Of a stretch of 64,000 nt of DNA, positions 51,338 through 61,978 are shown piece by piece. The notes under the pieces were generated by a model. That model made no database searches. It was not told the origin of the DNA and worked only from the letters and a program-made list of their open reading frames with translations. Both the position numbers and the translations under genes were made by a program. Position 1 is the first letter of the stretch; each line of letters starts with the position of its first letter. Source of the DNA: Magnetococcales bacterium (GTDB lineage: Bacteria; Pseudomonadota; Magnetococcia; Magnetococcales; Magnetaquicoccaceae); NCBI GenBank assembly GCA_002753095.1, contig PDZU01000002.1:1-64000 (forward strand). Reading direction: 5' to 3'.

Positions 51338-52741
51338 ATGGCAGCTTTTCTCGCAAAAATTCCCCTTAAACGTGTCAAAGCCAAGGTGACGCCTGAGGCA
51401 ATTCCTTTCCAGACTGGTATTGGACCGGTTTTGGAGACCGATCCGCCTGCGGCGATGATGGCGACCTATTATCTGATTGTGGCCATGCTGGTTGCTGTTG
51501 TCGTGGTAGCTTCGGTGGCGGATACGGATATTGTTGTGGTAGGATCCGGGCGTTTGACCACGGATACGCCCCCGATTCAGTTACAGCCGGTGGATCGTGC
51601 GATCATTCGGGAGATGAAGGTCAAGCCGGGTGATGTGGTAAAAAGGGGGCAGGTGTTGGCGACTTTTGACCCCACTTTTGCCCGTGCGGATCTTTCTTCC
51701 CTGCTGGTACAACAACAAGCTTTGTTGGCCCAACTGCGTCGTTTGGAGAGCGAGGTGGAGGGGAGTGACTTTGTGGCGGATGCCTCTGCCAACGCAGACG
51801 AGCGGTTACAGTCTACTTTGTTGCAGCAGCGGCGTTCGCAGTACAAGTCTCGTGTCCGCATGTATGACGAAGAGATTCAGGGGTTGCAGGCTGCCATTCG
51901 CACCACGGAGGACAATCGGGCGCATCAGGCCAAGTTGATGGAGATCAACCGTGACATTGAGAGCAAGCGGCGTGATTTGGCCAAGACGGGAACGGGCACC
52001 AATTTGCAGTATCAGGAGTCGCAGGCCAGCAGTATCCGCACGGAGCAGGATTATCGAGCTTCGGTGAACCGTTTGGTGGAGTTACAGCATACGTTGCTTT
52101 CCAAGAAGGCGGATCGGCAGAACTATATCGACGATTGGTTGCGGCAGGTGTTGGACAGTTTGGTTTCGACGCGTACTGAGTTGGCCAAGGTGGATGAGGC
52201 GGTGACCAAGGCGCGTCGCATTACGGAATTTGAGGTATTGACGGCTCCAGAGGATGGGGTGGTACTGGATGTGGCCAAGCGTTCGCCGGGGGCAGTGTTG
52301 CCTGGGGCGGAGTTGTTGATTACCATTGTGCCGGCTGATGCTGTTTTTGTTGGGGAGATTAATGTTCCTTCGCGGGATATTGGCTATGTCAAGGTTGGGG
52401 ACAAGGTAGTCATTAAGATTGATGCTTTCCCTTATCAGCGGCATGGCATGTTGGAGGGGCGGTTACGTTTTATCAGTCAGGAGTCTTATGGTGGGGGGAA
52501 TGAGTCACCCAACAATAAAGAGTCCATGATTGGCACCAAGGATACCAAGACGGCGGGTGGGGCGACGCATGTTGGTCGGGTTGAGTTGTTGAGCACCAAG
52601 TTATACAATTTGCCCGAGGGGATTCGTTTGATTCGTGGCATGACGTTGAATGCGGAAATTAAGGTGGGAACGCGTAGTATTGCTGCGTATGTTTTGAATC
52701 CGATCACCCGTTCCTTTAACGAGAGTTTGCGTGAACCGTAG
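51338..52741 (+). CDS. HlyD-family periplasmic adaptor of a type I secretion system
   Basis: 467 aa. One N-terminal membrane helix (YLIVAMLVAVVVVASV), a lipoyl-like half (VDRAIIREMKVKPGDVVKRG), a long coiled coil (about residues 125-300) and the C-terminal beta barrel with GMTLNAEIKVGTRSI. Links an inner-membrane ABC exporter to TolC. No type I ATPase, TolC or substrate gene is next to it, so it is an orphan here. SD weak. Confidence 0.85.
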   Translation: MAAFLAKIPLKRVKAKVTPEAIPFQTGIGPVLETDPPAAMMATYYLIVAMLVAVVVVASVADTDIVVVGSGRLTTDTPPIQLQPVDRAIIREMKVKPGDVVKRGQVLATFDPTFARADLSSLLVQQQALLAQLRRLESEVEGSDFVADASANADERLQSTLLQQRRSQYKSRVRMYDEEIQGLQAAIRTTEDNRAHQAKLMEINRDIESKRRDLAKTGTGTNLQYQESQASSIRTEQDYRASVNRLVELQHTLLSKKADRQNYIDDWLRQVLDSLVSTRTELAKVDEAVTKARRITEFEVLTAPEDGVVLDVAKRSPGAVLPGAELLITIVPADAVFVGEINVPSRDIGYVKVGDKVVIKIDAFPYQRHGMLEGRLRFISQESYGGGNESPNNKESMIGTKDTKTAGGATHVGRVELLSTKLYNLPEGIRLIRGMTLNAEIKVGTRSIAAYVLNPITRSFNESLREP

Positions 52742-52762
52742 TAGGATTCAGGAACAAAAATA

Positions 52763-53200
52763 ATTACGGGTCCAGGGAGCTTAGCTTCCTGGCGGGTCCA
52801 GGGCAGAGCCCTGGGAATTTATCTTTTGATTTTGTCTTTTGATTTTGTGATCTTGTCTTTTGATTTTGGCGCGCTTTTCACGATAAGCCGACGCGGTTTT
52901 TGCGTTGGCTTAAGCGCCTAATTGACGCAAGCTGTGCATATTGGCGCGGTTTTCTGCGCCAATATGCACAGCCTCCCAATGGGTTTTTCCCGTAGGTAAC
53001 TCAATACATCGAGGTTAAAAGTCGGGCTCCGCCCTCCCAAAGAGTGCCCCTGCGGGGCACAAATTTGGGCGCGCTGCGCAGATTTGCTGCGCAAATCTGC
53101 TTCGGTAAAAGCGCGCCATTGCAAGCATGGCTCCGCCCTGCACCCGCCAGGGGAGATAATCTCCCCTGGACCCCATGATAATGATAATGATAATGATAAA
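52763..53200 (-). repeat. Modular hairpin repeat, long class (copy R11, minus orientation)
   Basis: G-F-E-D-C-B-A as read on the plus strand. D reads GCTGTGCATATTGGCGC with its complement still intact; E has a G:U pair in one arm (GCCGACGC/GCGTTGGC). At the right edge four ataatg-type hexamers (53175-53199) form a microsatellite. Fills the 470-bp gap between the HlyD gene and DUF1015; no gene seen. Confidence 0.85.
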
Positions 53201-53213
53201 TCCAAATCCAAAT

Positions 53214-54434
53214 TCAAAAAGTCTGCACAACCATCCCGTCACGCAACTTCGGCTCAAACCACGTAGACTTGGGCGGCATAATCTGATCCGCATCCGCTAC
53301 CGCCAACAACTCCTCTAAACTGGTCGGACAAAGCGCAAAGGCCGCAGCCATCTGACCAGAATCAACCAACCCTTGCAACGCCGCCAAACCCCGTACCCCA
53401 CCCACAAAGTCAATACGCTGATCGCGACGCGGATCCTCAATACCCAAAATAGGTCGCAACAAATAACGATCCAAAAGCGCAACATCCAAAGAGGCAATGG
53501 GATCTCCCTCGTCAATCCAACGCGCATCCAAAGTCAGTTGATACCAGTGCCGCTCCACATAAAGACCAAAACTGTGCCGCTCTTTGACAAAAGTGGCAAC
53601 CGGCGTCACCTGAAAACGTTGCCCAATCGCCTGCAAAAAATCACCCGTCGACAGCCCACGCAAATCCTTGACGACACGGTTGTAATCAAGAATCTGTAAC
53701 TGGCTGTCCGGGAAAATCACCGCCAGGAATCGATCCGCATGCGGCAACCGCTCAGCTACCCGCGCCGCCGCCGCCGAACGATGATGACCGTCCGCAATAT
53801 AAAGCCTGGGCTGCTGCTCAAAAAGCGCCACCAACTGCTCAATATGCACCGCCTCCGCAACCACCCAAAGCGCATGATGTACCCCATCCTCAGCCAAAAA
53901 TGCCTCAGAAGGTGGTGCACTCCCCTGAATCCGCTCAATCAGATCCTGTAACGCCTGCGTGTGACGGTAAATCAAAAAAACCGGACCAGAATGCGCCGCA
54001 AGCCCCTCCGCCAACCGGGTGCGATCATTCTCCTTGTCCGGGCGGGTCAACTCATGCTTGCGAATCCGATTGCTGCAATAAGCAGCAACAGATGCCGCCG
54101 CCACAACACCAGTCTGTGAACGTCCCCCCAAGGTCAGTTGGTAAATGTATAAACAGGGCGCAGCATCCTGTCGCAAAATACCCTCCCTCTGCATCGCGGC
54201 AAAACGTCGGGCGGCTGTCTGATAAACCCGCTCGTCATACACGGAAATGGCCGGATCTAGAGCAATCTCTGCCTTGGATACATACAGAAACGACTCTGGA
54301 TTATCCTTGACCAATAAACGGGCTTCCTGACTGGATAACACATCATAAGGGGGAGCCGCCACTTTGGCCGCCATACCAGGTTGCGGACGCCAACCGGCAA
54401 AAGGTTGAATCAGTTTCACAGTGTTCCAATCCAT
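53214..54434 (-). CDS. DUF1015 family protein
   Basis: 406 aa. Begins with IQPFAGWRPQPGMAAKVAAPPYDVLSS and has IADGHHRSAAAARVA and IRKHELTRPDKENDRTRL, the DUF1015 hallmarks. Function not established to my knowledge. It starts 3 bp after the REC-HPt gene, so it is co-transcribed with the kinase pair. It ends against repeat R11. Confidence 0.85.
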   Translation of the reverse strand: MDWNTVKLIQPFAGWRPQPGMAAKVAAPPYDVLSSQEARLLVKDNPESFLYVSKAEIALDPAISVYDERVYQTAARRFAAMQREGILRQDAAPCLYIYQLTLGGRSQTGVVAAASVAAYCSNRIRKHELTRPDKENDRTRLAEGLAAHSGPVFLIYRHTQALQDLIERIQGSAPPSEAFLAEDGVHHALWVVAEAVHIEQLVALFEQQPRLYIADGHHRSAAAARVAERLPHADRFLAVIFPDSQLQILDYNRVVKDLRGLSTGDFLQAIGQRFQVTPVATFVKERHSFGLYVERHWYQLTLDARWIDEGDPIASLDVALLDRYLLRPILGIEDPRRDQRIDFVGGVRGLAALQGLVDSGQMAAAFALCPTSLEELLAVADADQIMPPKSTWFEPKLRDGMVVQTF

Positions 54435-54437
54435 GGT

Positions 54438-55460
54438 TCAAAGAGAAGAGTGTTTACGTAACTCCGCGCCCAAAGCCTGCTCCATAAGCTGGATGGAGTG
54501 GCGCAATTGCTGCAGAAGTTCATGGGCCTGACCCAAATCCCGATTGCGACCCGCCTGCTCGAGTTGATAGGCCAAAGCAAAACTCAGAGTGCTCTTGCCA
54601 AATGCCCCAGAAGCCCCCTTGAGCGAATGAGCCGCCTCGCGGACCAAATCAGGATCCTGGCGCTGGATGCCATCCTGAATGCGCTGCAGTTGTTTTGGCG
54701 CATCCGTCCGATATAAATCAACAATTTCACCCAATAAACCCCAATCGTCCTCAACGGTCTTCAGCAAGGACTCCATGTTGAGACCAATGTCCAGCGCACA
54801 CTCCGTATCATCCAGAGCACGCTCAACCTCCGACACGGCAGGCGCAGGCAACAACTGCTCTATCTCGGCAAAAAGCTGATTGGCCTGCACCGGCTTGCAG
54901 TGAAATCCATCCATCCCTACCTGCTTGGCCCGCTGCCGATCCGCCTCATCGTTGAGCACCGTCACCGCAATAATGGGTACCCTGGGCCGCGCAGACTCTG
55001 CCTCCCATTGCCGGATGGCGTGCGTCGCCTCAAAACCATCCATGCCTGGCATGCGAATGTCCATCAAAACCATGTTGAAAGGCTCGCCCCGCACAGTCGC
55101 CTCCTGCAGCAGCTTGAGCGCCTCCTCACCCTGACCAGCAACCGCAATATGCTGGGCACGCATCGTCAGCAAACGTGACATCAACTTCTGCGTAAAAGGG
55201 TTATCCTCCACCAACAACAGACGTAAAGGACTCCCCTGCCCAGTCGCCCTCGGCGTAAACTCTGCCTGCCGCACGCTCTGCTCCACCCCAGCAGGTGTCA
55301 ATAAGGACAACAATGTATCACTGGCCATCTGCAGATGCTGCAAATGCGTTTGCATGACAGTGGACGGAGTGAGCGCATGCATCTGCCGCAGTTGCGCCTG
55401 AATAAACGCAACCCAGTGCAGCGGATCCTGTTGTTGGTGAGACGGCCAATCTTCCTGCAC
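54438..55460 (-). CDS. Response regulator receiver with C-terminal HPt domain
   Basis: 340 aa. Receiver domain at about 78-200 with phospho-Asp in [20 protein letters not shown], and an HPt domain near 235-330 with the phospho-His in AAHSLKGASGAFG. No output or DNA-binding domain. It starts at GTG 55460 (AGGAG upstream), 12 bp after the hybrid kinase, whose own HPt-like domain lacks the His. So this protein probably supplies the phosphotransfer step. Confidence 0.88.
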   Translation of the reverse strand: MQEDWPSHQQQDPLHWVAFIQAQLRQMHALTPSTVMQTHLQHLQMASDTLLSLLTPAGVEQSVRQAEFTPRATGQGSPLRLLLVEDNPFTQKLMSRLLTMRAQHIAVAGQGEEALKLLQEATVRGEPFNMVLMDIRMPGMDGFEATHAIRQWEAESARPRVPIIAVTVLNDEADRQRAKQVGMDGFHCKPVQANQLFAEIEQLLPAPAVSEVERALDDTECALDIGLNMESLLKTVEDDWGLLGEIVDLYRTDAPKQLQRIQDGIQRQDPDLVREAAHSLKGASGAFGKSTLSFALAYQLEQAGRNRDLGQAHELLQQLRHSIQLMEQALGAELRKHSSL

Positions 55461-55472
55461 GACGACTCCTGG

Positions 55473-58400
55473 TTAGCCATTCAAGGGGGAGTGGGAATCA
55501 TAATTTTGTACATACTGCTCCACTTGCCGCAGGATATGTTCCAGTTGGTCCATGAGCAAGAGCGCTTGATCCCAGTCGCCTTTGGCGACTGTTTTTTCCA
55601 AAGTGTTGGCGGCAGAAGACATGCTGATCGCCCCCATGTTGGCACACGCTTCCTGGAGTTCAAAGGCCGTATCATGCAATGACTCACCATTCTGGTCGCG
55701 AATGCACTGCCACAAACGGTCCAACAACTCCCGCACAGAGGCTGGAAATTGCTGGAGCAATTCTCGCACCATGCCGTCATCTTCCCCAAAAAGCTGCCGC
55801 AATTGCTGAATCTCAATGGCAGGCTGATTGTGGGTTCCTCTGGGCATCCAATACTGCAGTTTCTTGAGCAGAATATCCGGTGCCACCGGTTTGCTGAGAT
55901 AATCATCCATGCCAGCCTGCAAACAACGCTCCCGATCCCCCTTCATGGCGTTGGCCGTCATGGCCACGATGGGCGTATGCCGAAAAGAAGCCTGCTCCAT
56001 CTTGCGAATGGCATGGGTCGCCTCAAAACCATCCATGACCGGCATCTGACAATCCATCAGCACCAGGGCATAAGGCAAATTGGCAACCGCCTCTACAGCC
56101 TCGCGCCCATTGCTGACAGCATGCGCAGCATAACCAAGTTTCTTTAGTTGCAACAGCGTTACCTTCTGATTGACCGGATTATCCTCCACCAACAACACCA
56201 GACGACCAGACTCCAACGCATCAAAAGCATCCATGGCCGGATGGCCGGGCAGATCGTGGGACCAGGGCGGCGGAGTGGGCGCTACCTCCCCACTGTTGAC
56301 CGGTGTGAGCAGACGCAAAAGACAGTGCAGCCACTCCTCCTGACGCACCGGTTTGACCAAACAGGTGCGCATGCCAATCGCCGCCGCTAACTCCCGCAAC
56401 GCCTTGTCATCCTGATCCAACAAGGCAATCCAATGCAGCAAAGAGCCACCAGGAATGGGACGCTGCAGCAAATGAGGATCATGCAATGCCTGTCCAGGCA
56501 GGTGCAAAATCACAGCAGAATTGCTGGGTAAATCCTGGGTCAGTTGCTGCCAGGACCGCTCCGGCAGATTACCGCTGTACAGAACAGAATGATGAATCAA
56601 ACCCCAAGCCCGTAGATAACAATCCAAAATTTCTTGATCTGTCCTGCTGCCAAGTAGCGTCAAAACATGTATCCCAGGCAAAATGGTGCGCCCATTGCCC
56701 TCCTCACCGACGGCCATGGGATAGGCCAGACGCAAAGGCAAAATAAACCAGAAAGTGCTCCCCTGATTCACCTCTACCTCAGTGCCAATGGATCCTCCCA
56801 TGAGCTCCGCCAAACGCTTGGTAATGGCCAGCCCTAGCCCAGTCCCCCCATATTTACGGCTGGTGGTGCGGTCTCCCTGGGTGAAAGGCTCAAACAGACG
56901 TTCCTTGATCTCCTCCGGTAGGCCAATCCCCGTGTCGCTGACCGAAAAACGCAGCAAAACACGATCCTTGCCAAGAGAGTGACCTGCCTCGTTCTCCTGG
57001 CGCTGCACGCGGACAATAATTTCGCCCTCTTCAGTAAACTTGATGGCATTGTTCATCAAATTGAGCACCATCTGCCGCAAGCGCCCCGGATCACCGCGCA
57101 AAATCTTTGGAATTTCCGGGTCAATGAACGTCATCAATGCCAAGCCCTTGTCGTGGGCCTGGGCCGCCAGCAGTTCAGCACACCCCTCAACGACGGTGAT
57201 GGGAGAAAACTCAATCTCCTCGATGTCCATGCGACCGGCTTCGATTTTTGAAAAATCAAGAATATCATTGATTAAGGAGAGTAGAGACTTGGCCGAATCA
57301 CGGACAATGTCGCAAAACTCCTCCTGCTCCTCATTCATGGGGGTGTCCATGAGCAGGTCGTTCATGCCAATGATGGCATTCATGGGCGTGCGGATTTCGT
57401 GGCTCATGTTGGCCAGGAACTCGGACTTTAAGCGGGCCGACTCTCTGGCCACATCCCGTTCCTGTTCCAACTCCTGGATCCGCTTGCGCACGCGGGCGTT
57501 ATCGTGAAAGAGAGAGACAGAACCAATCATCTCCTCTTCGTCGCGCAGGGGGGCCGTGATGTGGGCCACAGGCAGCAAAGAACCATCCTTGCGGATGAAA
57601 TGGTCCTGCTCCACCCGAAAAATTCGGCCCAACAAGCTTTGGTGTACCATGCACTCCTCGGACGGGAAGGGTGTGCCGTCGAGTCGCTTAAAATGGATGG
57701 CCTCATGGACGTTTTTATGAATCAATTCCGCTTCGCGCCAACCAAGCAGACGTTCCCCCTCCTGGTTGAGGCTGAGCAGTTGCCCCTGCAGATCCATGAC
57801 CATGACCCCCTCGCCAATGGCATTGATGACCCGGTGCAAGAAATTACGATTGCGTTCCAGTCGCGTGCGGGTACGGACCATCTGCGAGATGTCGGTGGCT
57901 ACCCAGATATACTGAAAAGGGTGTCCCAAAGGGGTGAGACAGGGGACAATGGAACAATCTACCCAAAAAAATTCACCATTTTTCTTGCGGTTGCGGATTT
58001 CGCCACGCCAGACAGAACCGTTGAGAATGGTACGCCACAGCTCCTTGAAAAAAGATTTTGGATGGTACCCGGAGTTGAAAAGACGATGATTTTGGCCAAC
58101 TACTTCGGAGAGGTCATACCGGCACACCTCCAAAAACTTGTCGTTGACGGCGAGGATGCTCCCCTCTGGATCAACAACGCTGATCAGAACATGTTGATCG
58201 GTGGCATCCTTGAGCTGTTCGAGCAAAGAAAGAGAGTGGCGATACATCTGCGTCTGCTCTTCAAGCAGCGTGCCCAGACGATCCCGCTCGGAAACATCGC
58301 GGAAAATACCCTCAATGGCAATGGGCAGACCATTGCTGTCCAGAACCAGCTTGGCGGTCATGGAGACAGGCAAATGGCGACTCTGCTTGCATTGCAGTGG

Positions 58401-59102
58401 CAGTTGGAAATCATGAATAACACGTGTGTTTTTCAGTATTTCCAAAAGTTCGTGAAAATTTTCCTGGGTGGTGAGCCGATCGGTGAACAAGGTGCCGATC
58501 AGATCTTCCGGGCGGTAGAGCAACAGTTTTTGGCACGAGGGGCTGACAAAGAGCAACGTCCCCTTCATGTCCATGCGATAATAGACATCCTGCACAAAGT
58601 TGCAGATGGATTCGTATTGCTGCAGACTGCGGCAGACGGAATCATTTTGGCGCTGTTCCAAGGATCGGTCGCGGATCAAGAGCAGGTCAGGCAGGGGGGC
58701 GCTTTGGTCGGCATTTGGCGCGCTGCTGCCATCGAGTTCGAGCAGCAGGTGTGGATGTCCGCTATAGGTAACCTCGAAGGTGCGCATGACCAGCGGTCCG
58801 GTCTCTTCGGGGGCAAGATGGGCGGAGGTGGGTTCCGGCAGGGTGGCCCGCACCACGCCGACCCGTTGTCCCAACTGGCAGATTGGGCACTGTGTGGGGG
58901 CTGGGGGGGTGATGTGGACAATAAACTGCAGCCACCAGCTTTCCGGCGCACCCCAGGGGGCGGTCATGGCAAAGAGCGAAGATGCGGGTTTGAAGCGGTT
59001 GCTCTGACTCCACAACAGGCCATAAGCCGTTTCGACCGGCCATTTATCCAGGCTGGCAACCTGTTTGCCGTTGATCGATGGATAAGAGTGGTCCAAGCTC
59101 AT
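55473..59102 (-). CDS. Large PAS hybrid sensor histidine kinase
   Basis: 1209 aa from ATG 59102 (AGGAGA upstream; the track starts 46 codons earlier). Order: an N-terminal region of about 160 residues with a CPIC pair, three PAS domains (about 165-530), HisKA with the His in [12 protein letters not shown] (near 568), HATPase ([20 protein letters not shown]), a degenerate receiver-like block (about 800-920), a full receiver with [13 protein letters not shown], and a final HPt-like domain. In that last domain the position of the usual His (as in HSLKGAS) is Phe ([12 protein letters not shown]). No membrane helix seen, so it is probably a cytoplasmic redox or energy sensor. Confidence 0.88.
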   Translation of the reverse strand: MSLDHSYPSINGKQVASLDKWPVETAYGLLWSQSNRFKPASSLFAMTAPWGAPESWWLQFIVHITPPAPTQCPICQLGQRVGVVRATLPEPTSAHLAPEETGPLVMRTFEVTYSGHPHLLLELDGSSAPNADQSAPLPDLLLIRDRSLEQRQNDSVCRSLQQYESICNFVQDVYYRMDMKGTLLFVSPSCQKLLLYRPEDLIGTLFTDRLTTQENFHELLEILKNTRVIHDFQLPLQCKQSRHLPVSMTAKLVLDSNGLPIAIEGIFRDVSERDRLGTLLEEQTQMYRHSLSLLEQLKDATDQHVLISVVDPEGSILAVNDKFLEVCRYDLSEVVGQNHRLFNSGYHPKSFFKELWRTILNGSVWRGEIRNRKKNGEFFWVDCSIVPCLTPLGHPFQYIWVATDISQMVRTRTRLERNRNFLHRVINAIGEGVMVMDLQGQLLSLNQEGERLLGWREAELIHKNVHEAIHFKRLDGTPFPSEECMVHQSLLGRIFRVEQDHFIRKDGSLLPVAHITAPLRDEEEMIGSVSLFHDNARVRKRIQELEQERDVARESARLKSEFLANMSHEIRTPMNAIIGMNDLLMDTPMNEEQEEFCDIVRDSAKSLLSLINDILDFSKIEAGRMDIEEIEFSPITVVEGCAELLAAQAHDKGLALMTFIDPEIPKILRGDPGRLRQMVLNLMNNAIKFTEEGEIIVRVQRQENEAGHSLGKDRVLLRFSVSDTGIGLPEEIKERLFEPFTQGDRTTSRKYGGTGLGLAITKRLAELMGGSIGTEVEVNQGSTFWFILPLRLAYPMAVGEEGNGRTILPGIHVLTLLGSRTDQEILDCYLRAWGLIHHSVLYSGNLPERSWQQLTQDLPSNSAVILHLPGQALHDPHLLQRPIPGGSLLHWIALLDQDDKALRELAAAIGMRTCLVKPVRQEEWLHCLLRLLTPVNSGEVAPTPPPWSHDLPGHPAMDAFDALESGRLVLLVEDNPVNQKVTLLQLKKLGYAAHAVSNGREAVEAVANLPYALVLMDCQMPVMDGFEATHAIRKMEQASFRHTPIVAMTANAMKGDRERCLQAGMDDYLSKPVAPDILLKKLQYWMPRGTHNQPAIEIQQLRQLFGEDDGMVRELLQQFPASVRELLDRLWQCIRDQNGESLHDTAFELQEACANMGAISMSSAANTLEKTVAKGDWDQALLLMDQLEHILRQVEQYVQNYDSHSPLNG

Positions 59103-59315
59103 GTGGAAATTATCTCCTGACCAATACCTGTGTGTCCATGGCAGGGACATGGGGTTGGTGTTGAGCGGCGGTTGCCTGTGCAGATTCAACGCAAGAGTAA
59201 ACCAATCGCGGCACGTTGGCGAGTGACGAAAATAATTCAATGGCCATAAATATCATTTATAAGTGACTGTATTGGCGCAATTCAAGACCTTATCGTGCGC
59301 AGGGGAGTAAAAATC

Positions 59316-60374
59316 ATGGGCGGTAAATCTATTTTTTCTGCATTGTTTTCAAAAATGGTTGGGAAAGCGCCGGTTGTTGCGGAGCGGGCCAGCCCGCAGG
59401 GGGAGCGGGCTGGGGTGGCCACTTTGGTGCAGTCGCGGCAGACGGCGCTGCAGGCGGCGCAGGCAGAGGAGGATTGGAAGGGGGCGGCCCGTGCGGCGGT
59501 GGAGTTGAGCAATATTTGGTTGTTGACGGGGGATTGGCAGCCGCTGGTTGCCTTGGTGGCCCAGGCGGACGACTGGTTGCGCCGCCATGAAGATCCCTTG
59601 ACGCGGATCTATCTGCACAGCCGTTTGGCGGTGGTGCGGCACCGCCAGGGTGATTTAGCCGAGAGCCATCGTCTGTTTCAGGAGGCGGAACGTTGGCAGA
59701 GTGAGCGGCAGACCGCCTATGCGTGGTTGATCGGTTTGCCGGGAAGCTCCTACTGTGACCTGTTGCTGGAGCAGGCCCGTGGCCAGGGAGATTGGGAGCG
59801 GGTCTTGCACCGCAGCCAATATTCGCAAAAGGTGGTCAAGAATCAGTTTGCCTTGGCGATGGATTGTCTGATGCAGGGGCGGGCCTTGGCGGGTTTGCAG
59901 CAATCTGAGGCGGCGCGGGTGGCGTTGCAGCAGGGGGTGGTGCTGATGCGGCGCGCCAACCGTCGTTTATATCTGCCGGAGTTGTTGTTGCAGCAGGGCC
60001 ATTTTTTGCGCCGTGTCGGCGAGGTGGAGATGGCGCGTGCGGTGTGGGAGGAGGCGTGGCAGATGGCCCAGGAGGAGAGTTTGCGGCCCTGCCTAGTGGA
60101 TTGTCAACTTTTGGCGGGCCATCTGGCGTTGGATGAGGGGGAAGCAGGTGCAGCCGAGGCCGCCTTGCAGGCGGCAGAGGCGGAAATCAGCGCGCTGCAG
60201 TACGGACAGCGTCAGGGGGAGGCCGCGTTGTTGCGGGCCCGCGTGTGGCAACGGCAGGGGCGAGAACAAGCAGCGGCAAAACAGAGTCAGGTGGCCAGGG
60301 AGGAGATGAACGCCCGCCAACAGTGGGGGGTGTTGGCGCTGTGGGAGGGGGAGATGGGCGCGCAGGGTGCGTAG
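59316..60374 (+). CDS. TPR-like repeat protein of unknown function
   Basis: 352 aa of alpha-helical, Ala/Gln/Glu-rich sequence with TPR-like pairs (HSRLAVVRHRQGDLAESHRL; QQGHFLRRVGEVEMARAVWE). No signal peptide after the short GKSIFSALFSKMVGK start. ATG 59316 follows AGGGGAG. Divergent from the kinase, so it may share its control. It ends 14 bp from the truncated DUF262 gene coming the other way. Confidence 0.65.
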   Translation: MGGKSIFSALFSKMVGKAPVVAERASPQGERAGVATLVQSRQTALQAAQAEEDWKGAARAAVELSNIWLLTGDWQPLVALVAQADDWLRRHEDPLTRIYLHSRLAVVRHRQGDLAESHRLFQEAERWQSERQTAYAWLIGLPGSSYCDLLLEQARGQGDWERVLHRSQYSQKVVKNQFALAMDCLMQGRALAGLQQSEAARVALQQGVVLMRRANRRLYLPELLLQQGHFLRRVGEVEMARAVWEEAWQMAQEESLRPCLVDCQLLAGHLALDEGEAGAAEAALQAAEAEISALQYGQRQGEAALLRARVWQRQGREQAAAKQSQVAREEMNARQQWGVLALWEGEMGAQGA

Positions 60375-60388
60375 CTGCAAAGCACTCA

Positions 60389-61087
60389 CTATGGGGCATG
60401 GCTGAAATCACTTGCGTTCAGAATGGCGACACCACCCTTGCCATTCAAACGGGTGAGGATGGTCACAGCTTGTGAAAAGTGCGTATTTTCGATGGTCGTG
60501 AGAGGCACCATGTAATTGTTCAGGGCGCGTACCACCTCTTGAACCCTCTTGATGTACCTCTGTCCCGTTTCCTCTCTGGTTCCCTTGCGCATGCGTTCCG
60601 TCTCGGTCAAAAAGGCAAAGGTATCCATCACAGCCCAAAGGGGGAAATGAAACTCCCTGGGTGTCGTATTGGGGGCGTCCAGATGTTCAAATATTTGCCT
60701 CTCTGCGTTAAAGTAGATACACCAACGGCCCGGATCTGGATCTTGCGCACCGTTCAAGTTCTCAGTAGAAGGCATTCTCAAGGTGCCGAAGAGGCTTGTC
60801 AGTCGTTGTTGTCCGTCCAGAACAAGATTTACTCTGTTTTGTGCAATATTTTTTAAGAGGATAGGACCAATAGAGTCGCGACAGCGAAAGTTGCCGTCCG
60901 TATTCCATAACAACAAAGATCCGATGGGATAGTGATTGCAGATGCTATCCATCAATTCACAGATTTGTGCCCGTTCCCATGCAAAAGGCTGATGAAAAGT
61001 GGGTATGCGGATGTTGCCTTGTTCTACGCGACGAATCAGGTCAAAGAGGCAAATGATTTCATGTTTAACTTCAATTTTTTGGCTCAT
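60389..61087 (-). CDS. DUF262 (GmrS-like) domain protein, probably 3'-truncated
   Basis: 232 aa. The DUF262 signature is clear: IRIPTFHQPFAWERAQICEL, YPIGSLLLW, NLVLDGQQRLTSLFGTLR. This ParB-like nucleotide-binding fold is the N-terminal part of GmrSD type IV restriction enzymes and other defence proteins. The family usually continues beyond the point reached here (RLNGKGGVAILNASDFSHA); this protein stops at once (P, TAG) 14 bp from the TPR gene. It is therefore likely cut at its C terminus. Third gene of the ATPase-TOPRIM cassette, 9 bp after the previous gene with GAGG upstream. Confidence 0.75.
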   Translation of the reverse strand: MSQKIEVKHEIICLFDLIRRVEQGNIRIPTFHQPFAWERAQICELMDSICNHYPIGSLLLWNTDGNFRCRDSIGPILLKNIAQNRVNLVLDGQQRLTSLFGTLRMPSTENLNGAQDPDPGRWCIYFNAERQIFEHLDAPNTTPREFHFPLWAVMDTFAFLTETERMRKGTREETGQRYIKRVQEVVRALNNYMVPLTTIENTHFSQAVTILTRLNGKGGVAILNASDFSHAP

Positions 61088-61096
61088 TGGTATGCC

Positions 61097-61978
61097 TCAC
61101 GTTTCATCCATAATCATTTGCAGGAGTTTCTCCAATTCGCCGTGACCGTCTCTATCACGCAAATTCTCCCGAGTCAGTGATTGGGCATAGGTGTCTAATA
61201 ATTTGTAACATTCATCTCCGAATAATTCTTTAACGTTGCAATAGTCTCGTTCACATGTAGTGTGCGCCAGAAAATCATTTATTTTTGACTTATATTTTGT
61301 CATGTTTGGTTCTTTAGCCCATTCAATCCATATTGCATCTGGAATATAATTTTCTATAGATCTCTTGGTTAATACGTGATATGGTATGTTATGCTTATTG
61401 CATGTGGCTTTTATTTTATTGATGTGATCTTTTTGATCTCCAATATATTCTGAGTCACTATCTGACATCACAATAACTCTTAATGGGATCAAATTTGATT
61501 GTGCTGCGAATGCTTCAATTGTTTTTGGAAGTTCTCCGACTCCTCCAGGGCTGTCGCAGGTAATTGATTCCGGTAGGTTACAATAATCAATCAGCGCTTT
61601 ATCAGCTAACGTCCGAATCATTGCTTTTAGAAAAATGCCATCACTGTTACGGTTTTCAATCAGTATTTTTAAAGGTTTGCTAACAAAGATCACAGCATGA
61701 TCAGGCGTTAGGTTAGAATGAATATTGTTTGATTGATGCGTTACTGTGATTTTCTTGTTATGGATTGATGAAGGCCAAGCGGCACTCATTATCATTTTCT
61801 CAATAGATAATCTCCCAAAGAATTTTTCTATGTGATGATACCACTCACTACCCTCGATGTCCGTGAAGGATTGATGATCAAAGATGTGGTATCCTCTGAA
61901 CACACGACAAGCAATTTCAATCATGTAGGGCCAATCTTCCTGATTTGCAACGGCATCCGGGTTAATAAATATTTTCAA
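61097..61978 (-). CDS. TOPRIM-like protein of an ATPase-linked cassette
   Basis: 293 aa, AT-rich, of a family I cannot name. A TOPRIM-type pattern is visible: an acidic strand-turn near ILIENRNSDGIFLKAMI, then RVIVMSDSDSEYIGD (DxD) and LTKRSIENYIPDAIW, a motif seen in DUF4435/OLD-type TOPRIM proteins. It starts at TTG 61978 inside the ATPase stop (TTGA overlap), with AAAGGAAG upstream. By analogy with ATPase-TOPRIM pairs (PARIS, OLD, Gabija) it may be a nuclease released or activated by the ATPase. Inference only. Confidence 0.6.
   Translation of the reverse strand: MKIFINPDAVANQEDWPYMIEIACRVFRGYHIFDHQSFTDIEGSEWYHHIEKFFGRLSIEKMIMSAAWPSSIHNKKITVTHQSNNIHSNLTPDHAVIFVSKPLKILIENRNSDGIFLKAMIRTLADKALIDYCNLPESITCDSPGGVGELPKTIEAFAAQSNLIPLRVIVMSDSDSEYIGDQKDHINKIKATCNKHNIPYHVLTKRSIENYIPDAIWIEWAKEPNMTKYKSKINDFLAHTTCERDYCNVKELFGDECYKLLDTYAQSLTRENLRDRDGHGELEKLLQMIMDET

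Noticed and set aside
57504-59120. 538-aa ORF opposite the hybrid kinase
   Set aside because: Shadow frame of the kinase, whose PAS, HisKA and HATPase motifs are clear on the minus strand.
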